From the NCBI GenBank assembly GCA_019054805.1, contig JAHQIY010000014.1, positions 1,488,001 through 1,552,000 on the forward strand: 64,000 bases of DNA, in the 5' to 3' direction. Origin of the DNA: Brachionus manjavacas. Lineage: Eukaryota; Rotifera; Eurotatoria; Ploima; Brachionidae. The position numbers were made by a program, and so were the translations under genes. Below, piece after piece: positions 1 through 11,294 of the stretch (position 1 is the first letter of the stretch; every line of letters starts with the position of its first letter). The notes beneath the pieces are model-generated. The model ran no database searches and was not told where the DNA came from. It saw nothing but the letters and a program-made list of their open reading frames with translations.

Positions 1-687
1 AATAAAACTAAAGAAAAAATTTTAAATTTAATGATTATAATAACTATTATTTAGATTTAGATATTTTTTTTAATTTTCATTTATTTAAAATTTTTTTAAC
101 TAGAAGGAGCTAATTTTCGAAAGAATTTTTCAAAAAAAAGCTTCACAATCCCAGATATTGAATTCTATTCAAAATTAATTTTACAGCTTAACATCATAGA
201 AATAGTTTATTCAGTTCCAAAAATGGAGTTTTTACTAAAACATAAACAAATACGGCGGTGTTATTATCTTAAATTTTTGGATAAAATAGTTCATTAAGTT
301 TATTTTTGGAAAATTAACTTTTACGTAAAAAATTGCATTTTGGAAATCAAGAAAAAATCTAGAAAAATCATCACAGTAAATTTTATACTAAAAATATTTT
401 CATTTTTGCATAATATAATTCTTTATTTTAATCATTGCAGCAAACATTCTAATACACTTAATATGAAAAAAGTAAAAAACATCAAATTTGTATTTAAAAA
501 TTCATTTTAGATCGTTAATTTAGCAAGAAATTTTAACGAATTTAGAAATCATTCAAGTCAAACATGTTAAATTAAACTTGATTAAAACTTGAATGTAAAA
601 CTAAATTTTGATCAGTAATTTTTTAATAAAAATTCTATAAAAAAGAAAGTCCTACTGATTAAAAGAATAAATTCAAGAAAATTTTAC
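1..687 (-). other. intron of ZNFX1 copy 1 with a decayed P-loop exon
   Basis: This is non-coding AT-rich DNA after the splice donor at 687/686. On the minus strand, about 222 to 165, it carries a degenerate match to the ZNFX1 second-exon start (GGAACTGAATAAAC followed by GTTAAGCTGTAAAATT). The match has stops and no usable P-loop. No further exon is visible before the window edge. Confidence 0.5.
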
Positions 688-2237
688 CCTTGTATCAGAG
701 CCAACTTGTTTGTCAAGGCTAATTGTATAGCTTCATATTGAGATTGATCTAGACGCATTTGCTCAGCCGATGGCCAACTTTTAATATTTGAAATAAAACA
801 CTCTTTAACATTGGTAATTTTTTTATCTTGGTTAACAAGTACTGTGAAATCAACACAAGCTTCTTTTAAATATTTTGGTAAAGGCATCATTGCATTCTGG
901 CAATAAACTAAATTTTCTTTGAAAGGAAAACTTTCCTCGCCTTCTCTTTTAAAAGTTTTCAATGCCTTTAAAACATGCTTGTAGGACTCAAAAAACGCCG
1001 AAGTTTCCAGCATTATATAAGATTTGCCAAACTCTGGATAACTAATGACTTCGCCCGCTTCAAAATCAAATTTTACATTAAAGCAGCCTTTTTTTCTTAG
1101 CTCGTTCTCATCTCTTTCACAAACAATGCCAATCAAACACTCATTGAGAAAATAGTCTGAACTAAAACAAATCAGTGAACCATAAATCAAGCGTTTTGAT
1201 GTCTCCCAATTGATTGACTTGATCTTTTCATTATCTAACTGCATCACATAAACAATTCCTTGTCCACTTGTTGTCACATTTATACAAGACACATCAAAAT
1301 ATGTGTTCAAATATTGGATTTTTTTTATCTTAGTTATAATCTGTTTGGTAAGTTCGGCACCTTTTTTGTGCTTTTGGACAATTTCTTTGAATTCAGATAA
1401 GCCTTCGCGAAGAGGTCTCATAAAATCTTCCCTCAACAGTCTAAACTGAACATCCAAATAATGATGTACATCTTTGTAGCTTCCATTGGTGATGTTTCTT
1501 CTCAAAAATGTTTCTTGATTGTTCAAAATGTCATCCAAAGATGGAACTATGCTCATTGTTGTAAAGTCTTCGTCAGGTTCCTCATCTTCGTTCTCAATGT
1601 TTTTAAATGTTTTGTTTTTTCTTTTTAATAAATTATCTAAAATTTCTGTTTCCACTTTTTGAATATTGTCAAACAGTGATTTTAGTTCCTCATTTGGTAT
1701 TCTATTCAAGACCAGCAATTCGAGTCGATCTTTCATTGGGCCTATTGAATGAAGATTGTTTTCATTTACATTCAAAATTTCAATTAATAATTTCAGGGCC
1801 AGTCTTATCAAATTGATGTTGTAGCCAGAATGAGTTCTTTCGTTGACAGAATTGTACAATAATGTCTTGAAAAAATTTGAATCTGCTATTTTAGTAGATA
1901 GCTCTCTTAATTTAGTAGGCATAGAATTGCATTCGAATGACTTTACAAAAGAAAAAGTCAAATCATGAATAAGCTTTTCTCCCATTCGATCAGCATTTAG
2001 ATAATGCTCAAGACCAAACTTGGCATCAAATAGACCAAGAACTATTTGCTCAGACTCTTTGACCTTTAGACCTTCTACTGCTCTTAAGCTTAAGTGAAAT
2101 TGACCATTTAGTCTCTGTGGGTTGTTGCCCAAAAATTGTCTTGTTTGACCATTGTTTCGTTTTCTCCTTTCAGCATTTTTGCTGTTTTGTTGGGAAATCT
2201 TTCTGTTCAAATTCGGTTGGCGACCAATTGAAGCCAT
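688..2237 (-). CDS. ZNFX1-type helicase, copy 1: first coding exon (partial)
   Basis: This exon encodes the N-terminal helical region of an NFX1-type zinc-finger protein 1 (ZNFX1), an SF1 RNA helicase of RNA surveillance. It opens with an ATG at 2237 and ends in a glycine codon split by a GT donor at 687/686, exactly where the intact second copy breaks before its P-loop. The rest of the gene would lie left of the window. From about residue 48 to 465 the protein is almost identical to the second copy at 11295, while its first 45 residues are unrelated. The intron holds a degenerate P-loop exon at about 165-222. No stop interrupts the exon, but whether a functional helicase exon follows cannot be seen, so this may be a live gene or a truncated duplicate. 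Confidence 0.8.
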
Positions 2238-4371
2238 ATTTTGTAAATTTAAAAATTTGAATTTTTATTTAACTCTAAAAAAGAGGATTTTTTTTAAATT
2301 TAGACCTTAAATTTAAATGGGAGTGCTTTAACTCCACGTGTTATTTTCAAAATGTTTAGTTAATCGCGCCCAATAGAAAAATTTAAGCTTAGTAATAGAT
2401 GATGTGAATAGATTTCATGCTTTCAAGTTTTAAAATAAATTCTAAAAATAATTGTGTTTTAATTTCAAAAAGATGAATCCTCATAATTTTTCTATATTAT
2501 CTGATCTAAATAATAAAATAGAAAATAAGATTTTTTCAGCTGAAGATAAAAAATAATATTTTACTAAAAAAATTTTATTAGATGAATCGTTCAGGTAAAT
2601 TTAGGAAACTAAAGTTCGTCATTTACGAAGCTGATAAATTTAAAAATAACTTCATCATTTGATGTCTTTGTTTTCATAGAAACATAAAAAATATGCTACT
2701 CAATGTTTTTATTATCATATGATAACATTATCGATTAAAACCGATTATATTGTTGCCTCTATTCATCTGAATTCTTAAAAAATTTAATTTAATTTAATTT
2801 AATTTTTTGCAGGTTGTTTGACTGAATTTCTGCAGGTTGTTTGACTGAATTTCTGCAGGTAGTTTGACTGAAAATTAAAATTTAACATTTAGATAAAATA
2901 TAAGGGAATTTTAATTTAGTTAATATTTTTTGGTTTTTAAATAAATTTTTTTTATTTAGTCATTATTAAATGTGATTAAATTTTGTTCATCTAATATAAA
3001 AATTGAAAAGTAGACTACCATTGGTCTCACTTTTAAGAATAATTATTATAAAATTTTGAAAACAATAAAATCATATCCCGGGAACTATTCCCGCAAGAAA
3101 TCACTGACATAAAATCCCTTTTAACAACATTAGACAACATTTATCAATATTAGATAACCTTAATATTAAAATTCAGAAAATACTTCTAGTAAATATTCAT
3201 TTAACAACTTAAAATTTATAATTTATTCAATTGTTTGAAATTAAGCAGTTAAAAAGTTTGAAATTTTTTAATTTTTTTAATTTTACTTGGCTGTTTTCAA
3301 ATATAAATTTTAATGTTAAAAATTTTAATTTTCCAAATGATTTATTTTTTGAGTTTGCATCACAAAACGTATCAAATGCTGAAATAAAATTGAAAAAGTG
3401 CAATTTTTCAAACTTTTTTTCAGTTTCCAAGTCGGTAAGGTAACTTATGGTTAACCTGTTATATATAAGGTAACCTATGGTTAACCTGTATTGAACCAAT
3501 TATTGTTCTCAGGTTTTAGACTTATTAGTTCACCTTGTCTAAAATTTGTTCACCTATTAAAATTTTTTTTTATCTATTTAGAAAAAAGCTAATATACATA
3601 ATATTAAAAAATAAGATAGAAAAAAAAATAATTACATTAAAAATTTAAAGTTGAGCGGAGTAGGTAAAATTGACGAAACTATATTCCTCAAAGTCAAACA
3701 CTTGAAGTGTGCAAAATTAATTTTAATTCTTTAATTTTTTCTATTTAATGTTTATAAGAAAAGATTTAAGTAGAGAGCGCATTTGGGTATTTGGAATTTT
3801 CGAAAGGGTAATACCAAGTCAACCATACCAGAGCAAATGCTTTATTCAAAAACAAATATATATTAACTAAATTAAAATTCACTTTTATTTTATTTAAATG
3901 TTAAATTTTTATTTAAAAGTTAAAAAATGCTTGCAATTTTAACCTAAAATTATTTTTTTTCAAACTGAAATAAACATATGAAACATCGCATTTTTTCAAT
4001 GTTATTTCACTATTTGATACATTTGTAATTCAAACACAAAAAATAAACCATATCGTACCAAAATTTAATTTAAAAAATAAAAAAAATTTTGTAAGTTGAT
4101 TTTTGACCCCGCACTTTGAAAGCCTATTTTGTAAAATTTAATTTAATTTTTATTTTCAAAAGTTAATGTCGTATGAAAACATTAATTCTAGATCTAAATT
4201 TTGTTAAATTAACATGGAGTCGATGAAATTGGAGTTTTATGCATGAATTAATTAACCATTTCCTTTATTTGCAGTTAATATTTGAAGAAATTGTTTGAAG
4301 ATTTTCAAATTGATTTAAATTATTTTAAAATAAATTTATTTTTAAAATTAAATACAAGAAATTATAAAAGT
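2238..4371. other. intergenic region, low complexity
   Basis: This stretch shows no convincing gene. It contains an (AATTT)n run at about 2781-2803, a 23-bp minisatellite at 2808-2871, and two copies of a GGTAACCTATGGTTAACC-like unit at about 3435-3490. Around 3525-3565 there are GTTCACC motifs resembling the subterminal repeats of the MITE at 23699. The short overlapping ORFs near 3230-3500 are A/T-driven and share no family features. Confidence 0.5.
2808..2871. repeat. 23-bp minisatellite, about 2.8 copies
   Basis: The unit starts TGCAGGTTGTTTGACTGAAT and repeats at 2808, 2831 and 2854, with one G-to-A/T-type change in the last copy. It directly follows a pentanucleotide AATTT run. Confidence 0.85.
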
Positions 4372-5314
4372 TTAAAAAATTAAATTTATATTAAATCTTT
4401 CAAATAAAGCCTTAAATGGCTCAATATTGACTTTTGGACACCTTTTTACATTTAAGCATTTAAAATCATTATTTATAACTACATATTTAGAAATAAAAAT
4501 TTCCAAAACTAGTGATGTAATATTTGGTATGTCCTCCAAATCTAAAAATTTTAGTTTTCTAAAATCACCTTGCACCAAGACATCTACCAAATTATCATCT
4601 ATTCGGTAGCATCTAGATAGTTTTAAGCTTTCTAAGTTGTGATTGCATGTGGACAAGTCTTTTACATGGCTGGTACATACTCGGCTTGAATCGCTCAAAT
4701 CTACATGCACCAGATTAGAGAAATTGATATTCTTGAACCAGCCAATTGGTATTTCGCAGCGAATCAATTTTAAACAAGATATAGAATCAGGTAGATCATT
4801 TACTTGAATTGAACTCATATCTGCATACTTAACTTCAAAAGTTTCCAAAGAAGTGCATGTTGAGCACAGTTTTTCCATAAAGGATGAACTCAAGGTGCTT
4901 TGATTTTTATGATCAACTAAATTTTGAAAAATTAATCAAATTAAATTAGAAAGTAAAATAAAAACTTTTATTTAAATTTCCCATAATTCTAATTGATTTT
5001 GCTTTATTGAACTGTCTGTGACGCACAAGCTTCCACAATTTTTTTAAATTAATGAACGAATGGACCTCAATGTGGTGCCAAAGCGTTTCATCATAAACTG
5101 CTTGGTACCATGACCAACAAACACTACTACAATTTTTAATCACTGGCTAATTATTTGAAAAATACCTAGCTATCCGGCACCGAGTTTGTAAGTTCAAGTA
5201 CTTGAAAATTTTTAACAATATTTCATGTGGTAAATTCGAAAAACCAGATTCACTGTCACTTTTTTGACATTTTGTTTGGCCCTGGTTCGGATCGGCCTTT
5301 CTTTTTCGACCCAT
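4372..5314 (-). CDS. F-box and leucine-rich-repeat protein (FBXL-like)
   Basis: This is a likely substrate-recognition subunit of an SCF ubiquitin ligase. Three exons (5314-5166, 5126-4966, 4916-4372) join in frame to 284 aa. Exon 1 carries a basic N-terminus and the F-box (LPHEILLKIFKYL, then CRIA). Exon 2 completes the box with SVCWSWYQAVYDETLW. Exon 3 encodes leucine-rich repeats (LKLIRCEIP, LESLKLSRCYRIDD, LKFLDLEDIPNITS, CLNVKRCPKV). The first intron appears to be only 39 nt and the second 49 nt. The size and order resemble short FBXL proteins such as FBXL12, but I would not assign orthology. The substrate is unknown. Confidence 0.8.
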
Positions 5315-5454
5315 TGAGAAAATAAAAACTAAAAATTATGTTTTTATAAATTAATTTATTCAATTTTTATTAATTATGTGATTTGAAAAATTTTGATTTT
5401 TGAATTTAATTTAGCAAAAAAAACGAATTAACAAAAAGAAAGTTTAAAATATAA

Positions 5455-6156
5455 CTATTGATTCTCAATTGATTTGAAAAAATCAGACAAATTTTTTAAA
5501 CTATGTTCATATTTTTTGCTTTTTTTTTTCCACTTTAAAAAAATATCAGAGTTTATTACATCAAGATTAAACAATAAGGTAAATACATGAATCAAAAAAT
5601 TGCTTGGTTTGTTGACCTTATCAGCTAGATACCTTATGGCTGAGAGTGCTTCTAGCTTGAATTTTTCGTTTGAGTTTAGATATTTTTTGAGCAAAAAAAT
5701 TCTTTTGATAAAAAAGCTTGTATTAAATGAGTTGTTTTCTAGACATTTTTTGCATAAAACAATTGCCAAAGTGCCGCAAAAAGCTTTCGAGCTTAGATCG
5801 GATGAAGTAAATTCTGACAAAATCCGATCCATTATTAACTCATTTGAATCACTCGGGTCCATCAGCAAAGCTTTTAGTTTGATATGGAAAAATTTCACTG
5901 GATCTAGGTTAGTTCTTACAATTGACACTCTGTAAAGATCAGTATAAAGATTGCTGTCTGTTGCTTGTGCCGTTTCTTTACAATTAATTTTTGGATTAGA
6001 CTGATTCGAGTCTATAACTGGAATTTTTTCATTTAGGTTATCATTAACTGATTTGGTTTCTTTTTGGTTTGAATATTCTTCAATTTGGAAATGTTTGCTA
6101 GGTTCTTGGGCTCGTGATTGAAGAAAAACCAGAAAATTTCTATCATAACGCTTCAT
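5455..6156 (-). CDS. W2-domain protein resembling an isolated eIF4G C-terminus
   Basis: The C-terminal half of this 233-aa protein looks like the W2 (HEAT-like) domain of eIF4G, eIF5 and eIF2B-epsilon. It has FLLKKYLN, LEALSAIRYLADKVNKPSNF, LLFNLDVINSDIFLKW and a final FFKSIENQ. In eIF4G this region recruits MNK kinases; in eIF5 it binds eIF2. No MIF4G or MA3 domain is present and no second exon is evident. I start at the ATG at 6156. The frame stays open upstream to a GTG at 6198, with an AG acceptor-like site just upstream of 6185, so a 5' exon is possible. A second eIF4G-tail-like gene lies at 24963. Confidence 0.6.
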   Translation of the reverse strand: MKRYDRNFLVFLQSRAQEPSKHFQIEEYSNQKETKSVNDNLNEKIPVIDSNQSNPKINCKETAQATDSNLYTDLYRVSIVRTNLDPVKFFHIKLKALLMDPSDSNELIMDRILSEFTSSDLSSKAFCGTLAIVLCKKCLENNSFNTSFFIKRIFLLKKYLNSNEKFKLEALSAIRYLADKVNKPSNFLIHVFTLLFNLDVINSDIFLKWKKKSKKYEHSLKNLSDFFKSIENQ

Positions 6157-6198
6157 TTCTACAAATTCTATTCTCAACTTTTTCCTGGTTAAAATCAC

Positions 6199-7104
6199 GT
6201 GACAAAGTCAAGAGTCGAAGGATTTCAAAACTAAAAGTGAACAGCTGGAAAAGCAATCTAAAAAATCCAAAATAAAATCATATTTTTAATTTATTTTAAA
6301 TTATTTAAAAACGAAATCTTTTTAATTTTAAAAATTAAAGAACTAAAAAAATTTACTCATCTTTAAATATGAAACGATTTATACTAAAAATAAGACAACA
6401 TAGGAACAAAACCATTCTATTAAAATATTTCAATGCATATTTTTTGAAAAGAATGTGATTTAAAAAACAAAATAATTAAATTTTGTACAAATCAGTTGTT
6501 TTGCTTTTTCAATCAAACTTTATGTCATTTAATTCCGAAATTAAACAATTTTTAAAAGAATTTATTTTAATGAGAAATATAAAATTTTTCAAAATTTAAA
6601 TTAAAAAAATAATATTTAGATTTCAATTAATTAAAAATTTGAAATTTTTGGGACTTAGCATTATTTAACTTATCGTTAGACAAAAATCTTTTGAATATTC
6701 AATTGAAAAAAATTTATTTTGTACTTATTATGGGAAATAAAAATCTAAATTAACTCATTAAGACTAGATAATTTAGGAATATTTAAATTTTTAAAGTAAA
6801 AGGATCATAAAAATAATTTATCAACTAAAGTTCTTTTATTTTGTACAAATTTTATTTTGATCAAAATTTTAACAATTCAACTTTTCAAAAATTTTGGTAT
6901 ATTTTTAAAATTGAGTTTCATAATTAAAAGAAGTAGAATCTAATTTTTTTTAATTGAACTTTTTTGAATGGAAAAATAATAAATTTTGAAAGACTGATCA
7001 TTCATCAGTCAGTCTTTTGCCTAAAACTCAAATAAAAACTCAATGCATTTTTTAATGCTAAAAAAAATTAATAACAAAAAATTTTTATTAAAAAAATTAT
7101 GATA
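6199..7104. other. intergenic, nothing recognisable
   Basis: This is AT-rich spacer between two minus-strand genes. A CTGATCATTCATCAGTCAG stretch near 6992 forms a short imperfect hairpin. I see no coding or RNA-gene signal. Confidence 0.4.
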
Positions 7105-10104
7105 CTACCAACCAACACTTTTGGGCAGAATATTTTTACGCAAAAGAAACTTTCTTAGCTCATCAGCCAAAATAATCACCATAGAATAACCGAACGCAAA
7201 AGCATAATATTCAAATCCAATTGGTTTGGCATTGATCATTGAGCCTAAAAATTTAAGATTTACCAAAATTGAGAGGATGAAAATGTTCATGAAAGACGAA
7301 AAAAAGAGAAATAAATTTCTATTTTTCCTTTTGGTTGGAAAAGTTTTGAAAAGAGAAAGATACCGAGTCCTGGTAGCCAAAATATTTCCAATCGACTGCA
7401 TTATGAGCATGGATACAAATGCAGCAGTCTGTGCACCACTTAAACAATTATCAAATTTAGCTTCGCTAATTCCATCAATTGGTGTCCATTTGTCGAACAG
7501 AAACACCAAGTCTTTAAACCTTAACCCGCAACATGAATTAAAATAGACAAAAAAATTCATACTGGAACAAAAAGACATAATTGGTCCTAGAAATACAAAA
7601 GCCTGGAGCATCAAGCGCTTATCTACTAGAAAGTCACTTTTTTTACGCGGCGCCTTTTTAAGCAAATCTTCCTCTGGTTTCTCAAATATAAGTGCTATTG
7701 ATGGCAAGATATCGGTCAATATGCAAATAATAATCATTTGGTAGGAGGACAATATCATGGGTAGGCCAACCAATGTGTTCAATAGAGTCGAAACTATTTG
7801 GCAAAAAACACAAGACGGCAACAAATAGAGCAAAATTTTTCTTATATTTTGGTATAAAAGTCTTCCGTTTTCAATGGATGTCACTATATATGAAAAACTG
7901 TTGTCTAATAAAATTATATCAGCAGCTTGTAGAGCCGCCTCTGAACCAGAGCCAACAGCTATGCCAATGTCAGCATTTTTTAAGGCAGGCGCATCGTTCA
8001 CTCCATCCCCGGTCATGCCAACAATAAATCCATTTAACTGAAATTCTTTTATGCATCTTAATTTGTGGTCTGGTGAAGATCTTGCCAAAATAATCTCCTC
8101 GTATTTGTTGCATATCAAATCCCACTCATCTTTGGTCAACAGATCAATGTCTCTTCCGCTGAGGACAATAGAGCCAGAGAACTTTTTGTTTTGATTTAGA
8201 TTATATTTTTTGCTTGAACGAAGTTTCATCAGGGTATCATAAGGCATGTTGGATAAAATTCCTATTTGGCTAGCTATAGATGCGGCAGTAAGAGAATAGT
8301 CACCAGTGCACATGATTATTCTTATACCAGCATTGCGCAATTTGTGAACTATATCACCCAAATTTTCCCTTGGAGGATCAATCAGACCAACTAGGCCCAC
8401 GATGCACAGATCACTGCATTTTTTGACAAAATTTTCCATGCCCAGGTGATTTAAATGGTCTTGTTCGCGAATATTGATTACTTTTTTGCACAAAAGTATC
8501 ACTCGTCTGCCCATATTGGTCCATGATGTGAGCATATACTTAAGCCGGGTCCATGCATTTGTATCAATTGGTGCAATGTTGTTGTTTGATTCTATGATCC
8601 ATTTGCATTTTGGGAAAAGAATGTCCGGTGCTCCTTTGACTATGATTATGTTTAGTTCTCGGTCTGCGAGAGATTTGAAGGCGAAAATTTGACCATGTGT
8701 TGCCATATCAATCGGTTTGAGTAGCTTGGCATGATACTTAAGTTTAGATGAAAATTTTATTTCGTCCAATAATTTATAGCACTTTTCCAATTTGGGTATT
8801 TTGAGATTTTTGTTGGAAAAATTGAACAAAGCCTGGTCAATTGAGCTATCCGTTTTGGATAGAAAATTGTAGCCAAGATAACATATGGCTAAAAGTTCCA
8901 TTATACATTTGTCAACACCTAGGTAAACCACTGGACTAAAATAACAAGAGCCAATGTCAATTTCCTTAAGTCCAAGAAGAACAGACACCACATTTACTTT
9001 GTTTTGGGTCAAAGTACCAGTCTTGTCCGACACTATTACATTTACTGAGCTCAAAGCTTCAATTGAATTTATATTTTTGACAAGTATGTTGAATTTTTTT
9101 AGTTTTTTGGAGTCAATTATAAGCGCCAAGCTTATGGTTACTGGCAGACCAAATGGCACTCCGCTAATTATTATCTCAAAAACATCCATCAAAAAATTTC
9201 TAATGGAAGAATCATAAAAAGATCTGAGCCAAAATAACCATACCAGAATGTAAATTAGAACAGCTATTGAATAGAAAATGATAAGGGTTATGGAAAACCG
9301 GTTCATTTCACGCTGAAGGAGGGTTTTTTTCTGAGTTAATTTCAAATCGGTGAGATATGATATTCGGCTAATGAGCGTCTCACCTCCTACTCCGACCACT
9401 ACACCTTTGGCACTGCCATAAGTGATTATACAGCTCATAAAGGCCATGTTATTAGCCTCATAGTATTCAACTTTTCTATCAAAATTTTTGCATTTTTCCG
9501 CAGTGGCATCTATCTGTTCGCTCTCACCGGTAAGCAAACTTTTGTCCATGCGCAGTGATGATACCTCTATTAGACGAATGTCAGCTGGAACTTTGGTATT
9601 ACTGTTCAAGAGAACTATGTCGCCCATTACCAATTCGACTGATGGGATTTTTTGTACTTTTCCGTCCCGGATTACAGTTGCAATATTTTCCGATAAATTT
9701 TGAATGCTTTTCATGGTATTGTAAGATGACCAATCTTGAAAACTGATAAAAAAAGACTGAAAAAATATGATTATGATTATCAAGATGGCTATGACCAGGT
9801 ATGCTGGATTGGACGGGTCAGACAATGGTTTGAATACTAGAATACTGAGTATTACAGAAATCCATAATAATGCCGCAAACCCGCTGAACAAGCTGCGGAA
9901 TATAGCCAGATAAAGTGTAGAGTATGAGATCGGAATTTTGTTTAGACCAGTTTTGTTAAGCTGCTGTGAAGCTGTTTCTGAGCTAAGGCCATTTTTAAAA
10001 TCTGTTTTAAGCAGGCGTTCGATATCGTTTAATTTTAGATTATGGAAATTTTTCTTTTGATTGAAAAAGCTGAATGGAGAGATTTTTTTTTTTTTTAGAA
10101 TCAT
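7105..10104 (-). CDS. P2C-type (Na+/K+-ATPase alpha-like) P-type ATPase with altered ion sites
   Basis: A single 3-kb exon encodes 999 aa with the full P-type ATPase plan: cation-ATPase N-terminal region (about 25-95), TGES actuator motif (192-195), phosphorylation motif DKTGT (D360), KGAPD nucleotide site (490-494), DPPR (576-579), TGDGVND hinge (698-704) and about ten membrane segments. DELRKFLLRK near the C-terminus matches Na+/K+-ATPase alpha and H+/K+-ATPase, not plant or fungal H+ pumps. The catalytic residues look intact. The ion-coordinating positions are not: the M4 motif reads PFGL instead of PEGL (F318), M5 has Cys at the Asn776 and Glu779 positions (C765, C768), and M6 has Cys at the Asp804 position (C794). 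Only the Asp808 equivalent (D798) remains. It may be a divergent transporter or a non-pumping signalling relative. It is intronless. Confidence 0.85.
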   Translation of the reverse strand: MILKKKKISPFSFFNQKKNFHNLKLNDIERLLKTDFKNGLSSETASQQLNKTGLNKIPISYSTLYLAIFRSLFSGFAALLWISVILSILVFKPLSDPSNPAYLVIAILIIIIIFFQSFFISFQDWSSYNTMKSIQNLSENIATVIRDGKVQKIPSVELVMGDIVLLNSNTKVPADIRLIEVSSLRMDKSLLTGESEQIDATAEKCKNFDRKVEYYEANNMAFMSCIITYGSAKGVVVGVGGETLISRISYLTDLKLTQKKTLLQREMNRFSITLIIFYSIAVLIYILVWLFWLRSFYDSSIRNFLMDVFEIIISGVPFGLPVTISLALIIDSKKLKKFNILVKNINSIEALSSVNVIVSDKTGTLTQNKVNVVSVLLGLKEIDIGSCYFSPVVYLGVDKCIMELLAICYLGYNFLSKTDSSIDQALFNFSNKNLKIPKLEKCYKLLDEIKFSSKLKYHAKLLKPIDMATHGQIFAFKSLADRELNIIIVKGAPDILFPKCKWIIESNNNIAPIDTNAWTRLKYMLTSWTNMGRRVILLCKKVINIREQDHLNHLGMENFVKKCSDLCIVGLVGLIDPPRENLGDIVHKLRNAGIRIIMCTGDYSLTAASIASQIGILSNMPYDTLMKLRSSKKYNLNQNKKFSGSIVLSGRDIDLLTKDEWDLICNKYEEIILARSSPDHKLRCIKEFQLNGFIVGMTGDGVNDAPALKNADIGIAVGSGSEAALQAADIILLDNSFSYIVTSIENGRLLYQNIRKILLYLLPSCVFCQIVSTLLNTLVGLPMILSSYQMIIICILTDILPSIALIFEKPEEDLLKKAPRKKSDFLVDKRLMLQAFVFLGPIMSFCSSMNFFVYFNSCCGLRFKDLVFLFDKWTPIDGISEAKFDNCLSGAQTAAFVSMLIMQSIGNILATRTRYLSLFKTFPTKRKNRNLFLFFSSFMNIFILSILVNLKFLGSMINAKPIGFEYYAFAFGYSMVIILADELRKFLLRKNILPKSVGW

Positions 10105-11294
10105 TTTTTTGTTGCGAAGTGTTTTTGCTGGCTTTTTAAGCTCTGATTCTCGTTTTTATCTTATCAGTATTTTCTGAAATAGTAAAATTTCCGCAAATTT
10201 TTAACTTTGACATTATCGCAAATTAAAGATAAAGATTTAATTAAATTACTTTATTAAAACAAAATAAAATGTGTATTTATTTAGTTGTTATTTGATATTC
10301 AAAATTAGAAGCCAAATAAAATAATAAAATTTCGGAAAACAAATCTTCGATTTTTTTAATTAAAATAAAATCAAAATTATGTCATAAAATCAATTTAATT
10401 TAATTGAAGCTCGATTTATAGACCTTATCGTATTATTTGTCAATTTTGAAGAAACCTTCTATAAATATGGACGTAATGTTAATATTTAAAGAATTTTTTG
10501 ATAAAAAGCTTGCTAAATCATGACACAAAATTTCAGTAATTTTAAACAATTTATTGAAAAAGGTTTGAATTATTAAATTGACTGCTAAACTCATTTTTTC
10601 ATTCAGCAAAAAGTTTAAAATTGCTCATTAATGAAATAATCTTTGTCAAAGTTCGGCAAGAATTTTTGAATCAAATTCAAACTAAAAAATTTTTTTTTAA
10701 ACATAAAAATTATTCTAAACAAATTAATTAGACGATATAGGTAAACTAGACTAGTAATTTGCTGTAGATGTTGATAACTTGTTACTGGAAGAATAACAAG
10801 GATAGTTATTTAAAAGTTTATTGCTATAATTTAAATATAATGTAATATATATCATCCCGGGAAAAAAAACCGGAAAGAACCGTCAGTGTATATGACCGGT
10901 TTGTCTTGACCGTATCCAACACTGGTTCAAAGTATTAAAAAATTCAAAACTCAAAAAAAAACAAAAATTATTCTAATGGAATTTTAATTTTTTAATAAAA
11001 ATAATGAACATCGGCTTATCTATTAGTTTTGACTTACAAAATTCGCCGAATAGATTTAACAAAAGACTAAAATTGAAATTCATGATGCTATTTTATTTTG
11101 TTATCATCTATTTGACTTTATTTTAAAATTATAAATATGCTTTTAACTAAGCGCTAAAAAATAAATTTTATCTCAAAAATAGCACATGATATAAAAACAC
11201 TCCCTTCATAATTTTTGAATCTTAAATTAAAATAGAATTCCTTTAGCTAGAATTTTTTTTTTAAAAAAAGCTCTAAATTTTAAAATATTTAGAG
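10105..11294. other. intergenic region upstream of two divergent genes
   Basis: This 1.2-kb AT-rich spacer separates the ATPase gene (minus) from ZNFX1 copy 2 (plus) and must hold both promoters. A CCCGGGA motif at about 10856 is followed by a short GC-richer patch. No ORF or repeat is convincing. Confidence 0.4.

Noticed and set aside
1607-1816. Plus-strand ORF opposite ZNFX1 copy 1, and its twin opposite copy 2
   Set aside because: Both are antisense shadows of the same conserved coding region, which explains why they match each other.
3227-3499. Overlapping ORFs on both strands
   Set aside because: They are driven by A/T-rich low complexity (Phe, Asn, Lys) and a small tandem repeat; no start or splice support.
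7105-10104. Plant/fungal-type plasma-membrane H+-ATPase gained by transfer
   Set aside because: The DPPR region, the segment after M6 and the C-terminal DELRKFLLRK align with Na+/K+-ATPase alpha, so a divergent animal P2C protein is the simpler reading.
3076-10865. Shared CCCGGGA motif upstream of both ZNFX1 copies
   Set aside because: The surrounding bases do not align and the distances differ (about 840 versus 440 bp), so a shared control element is not supported.
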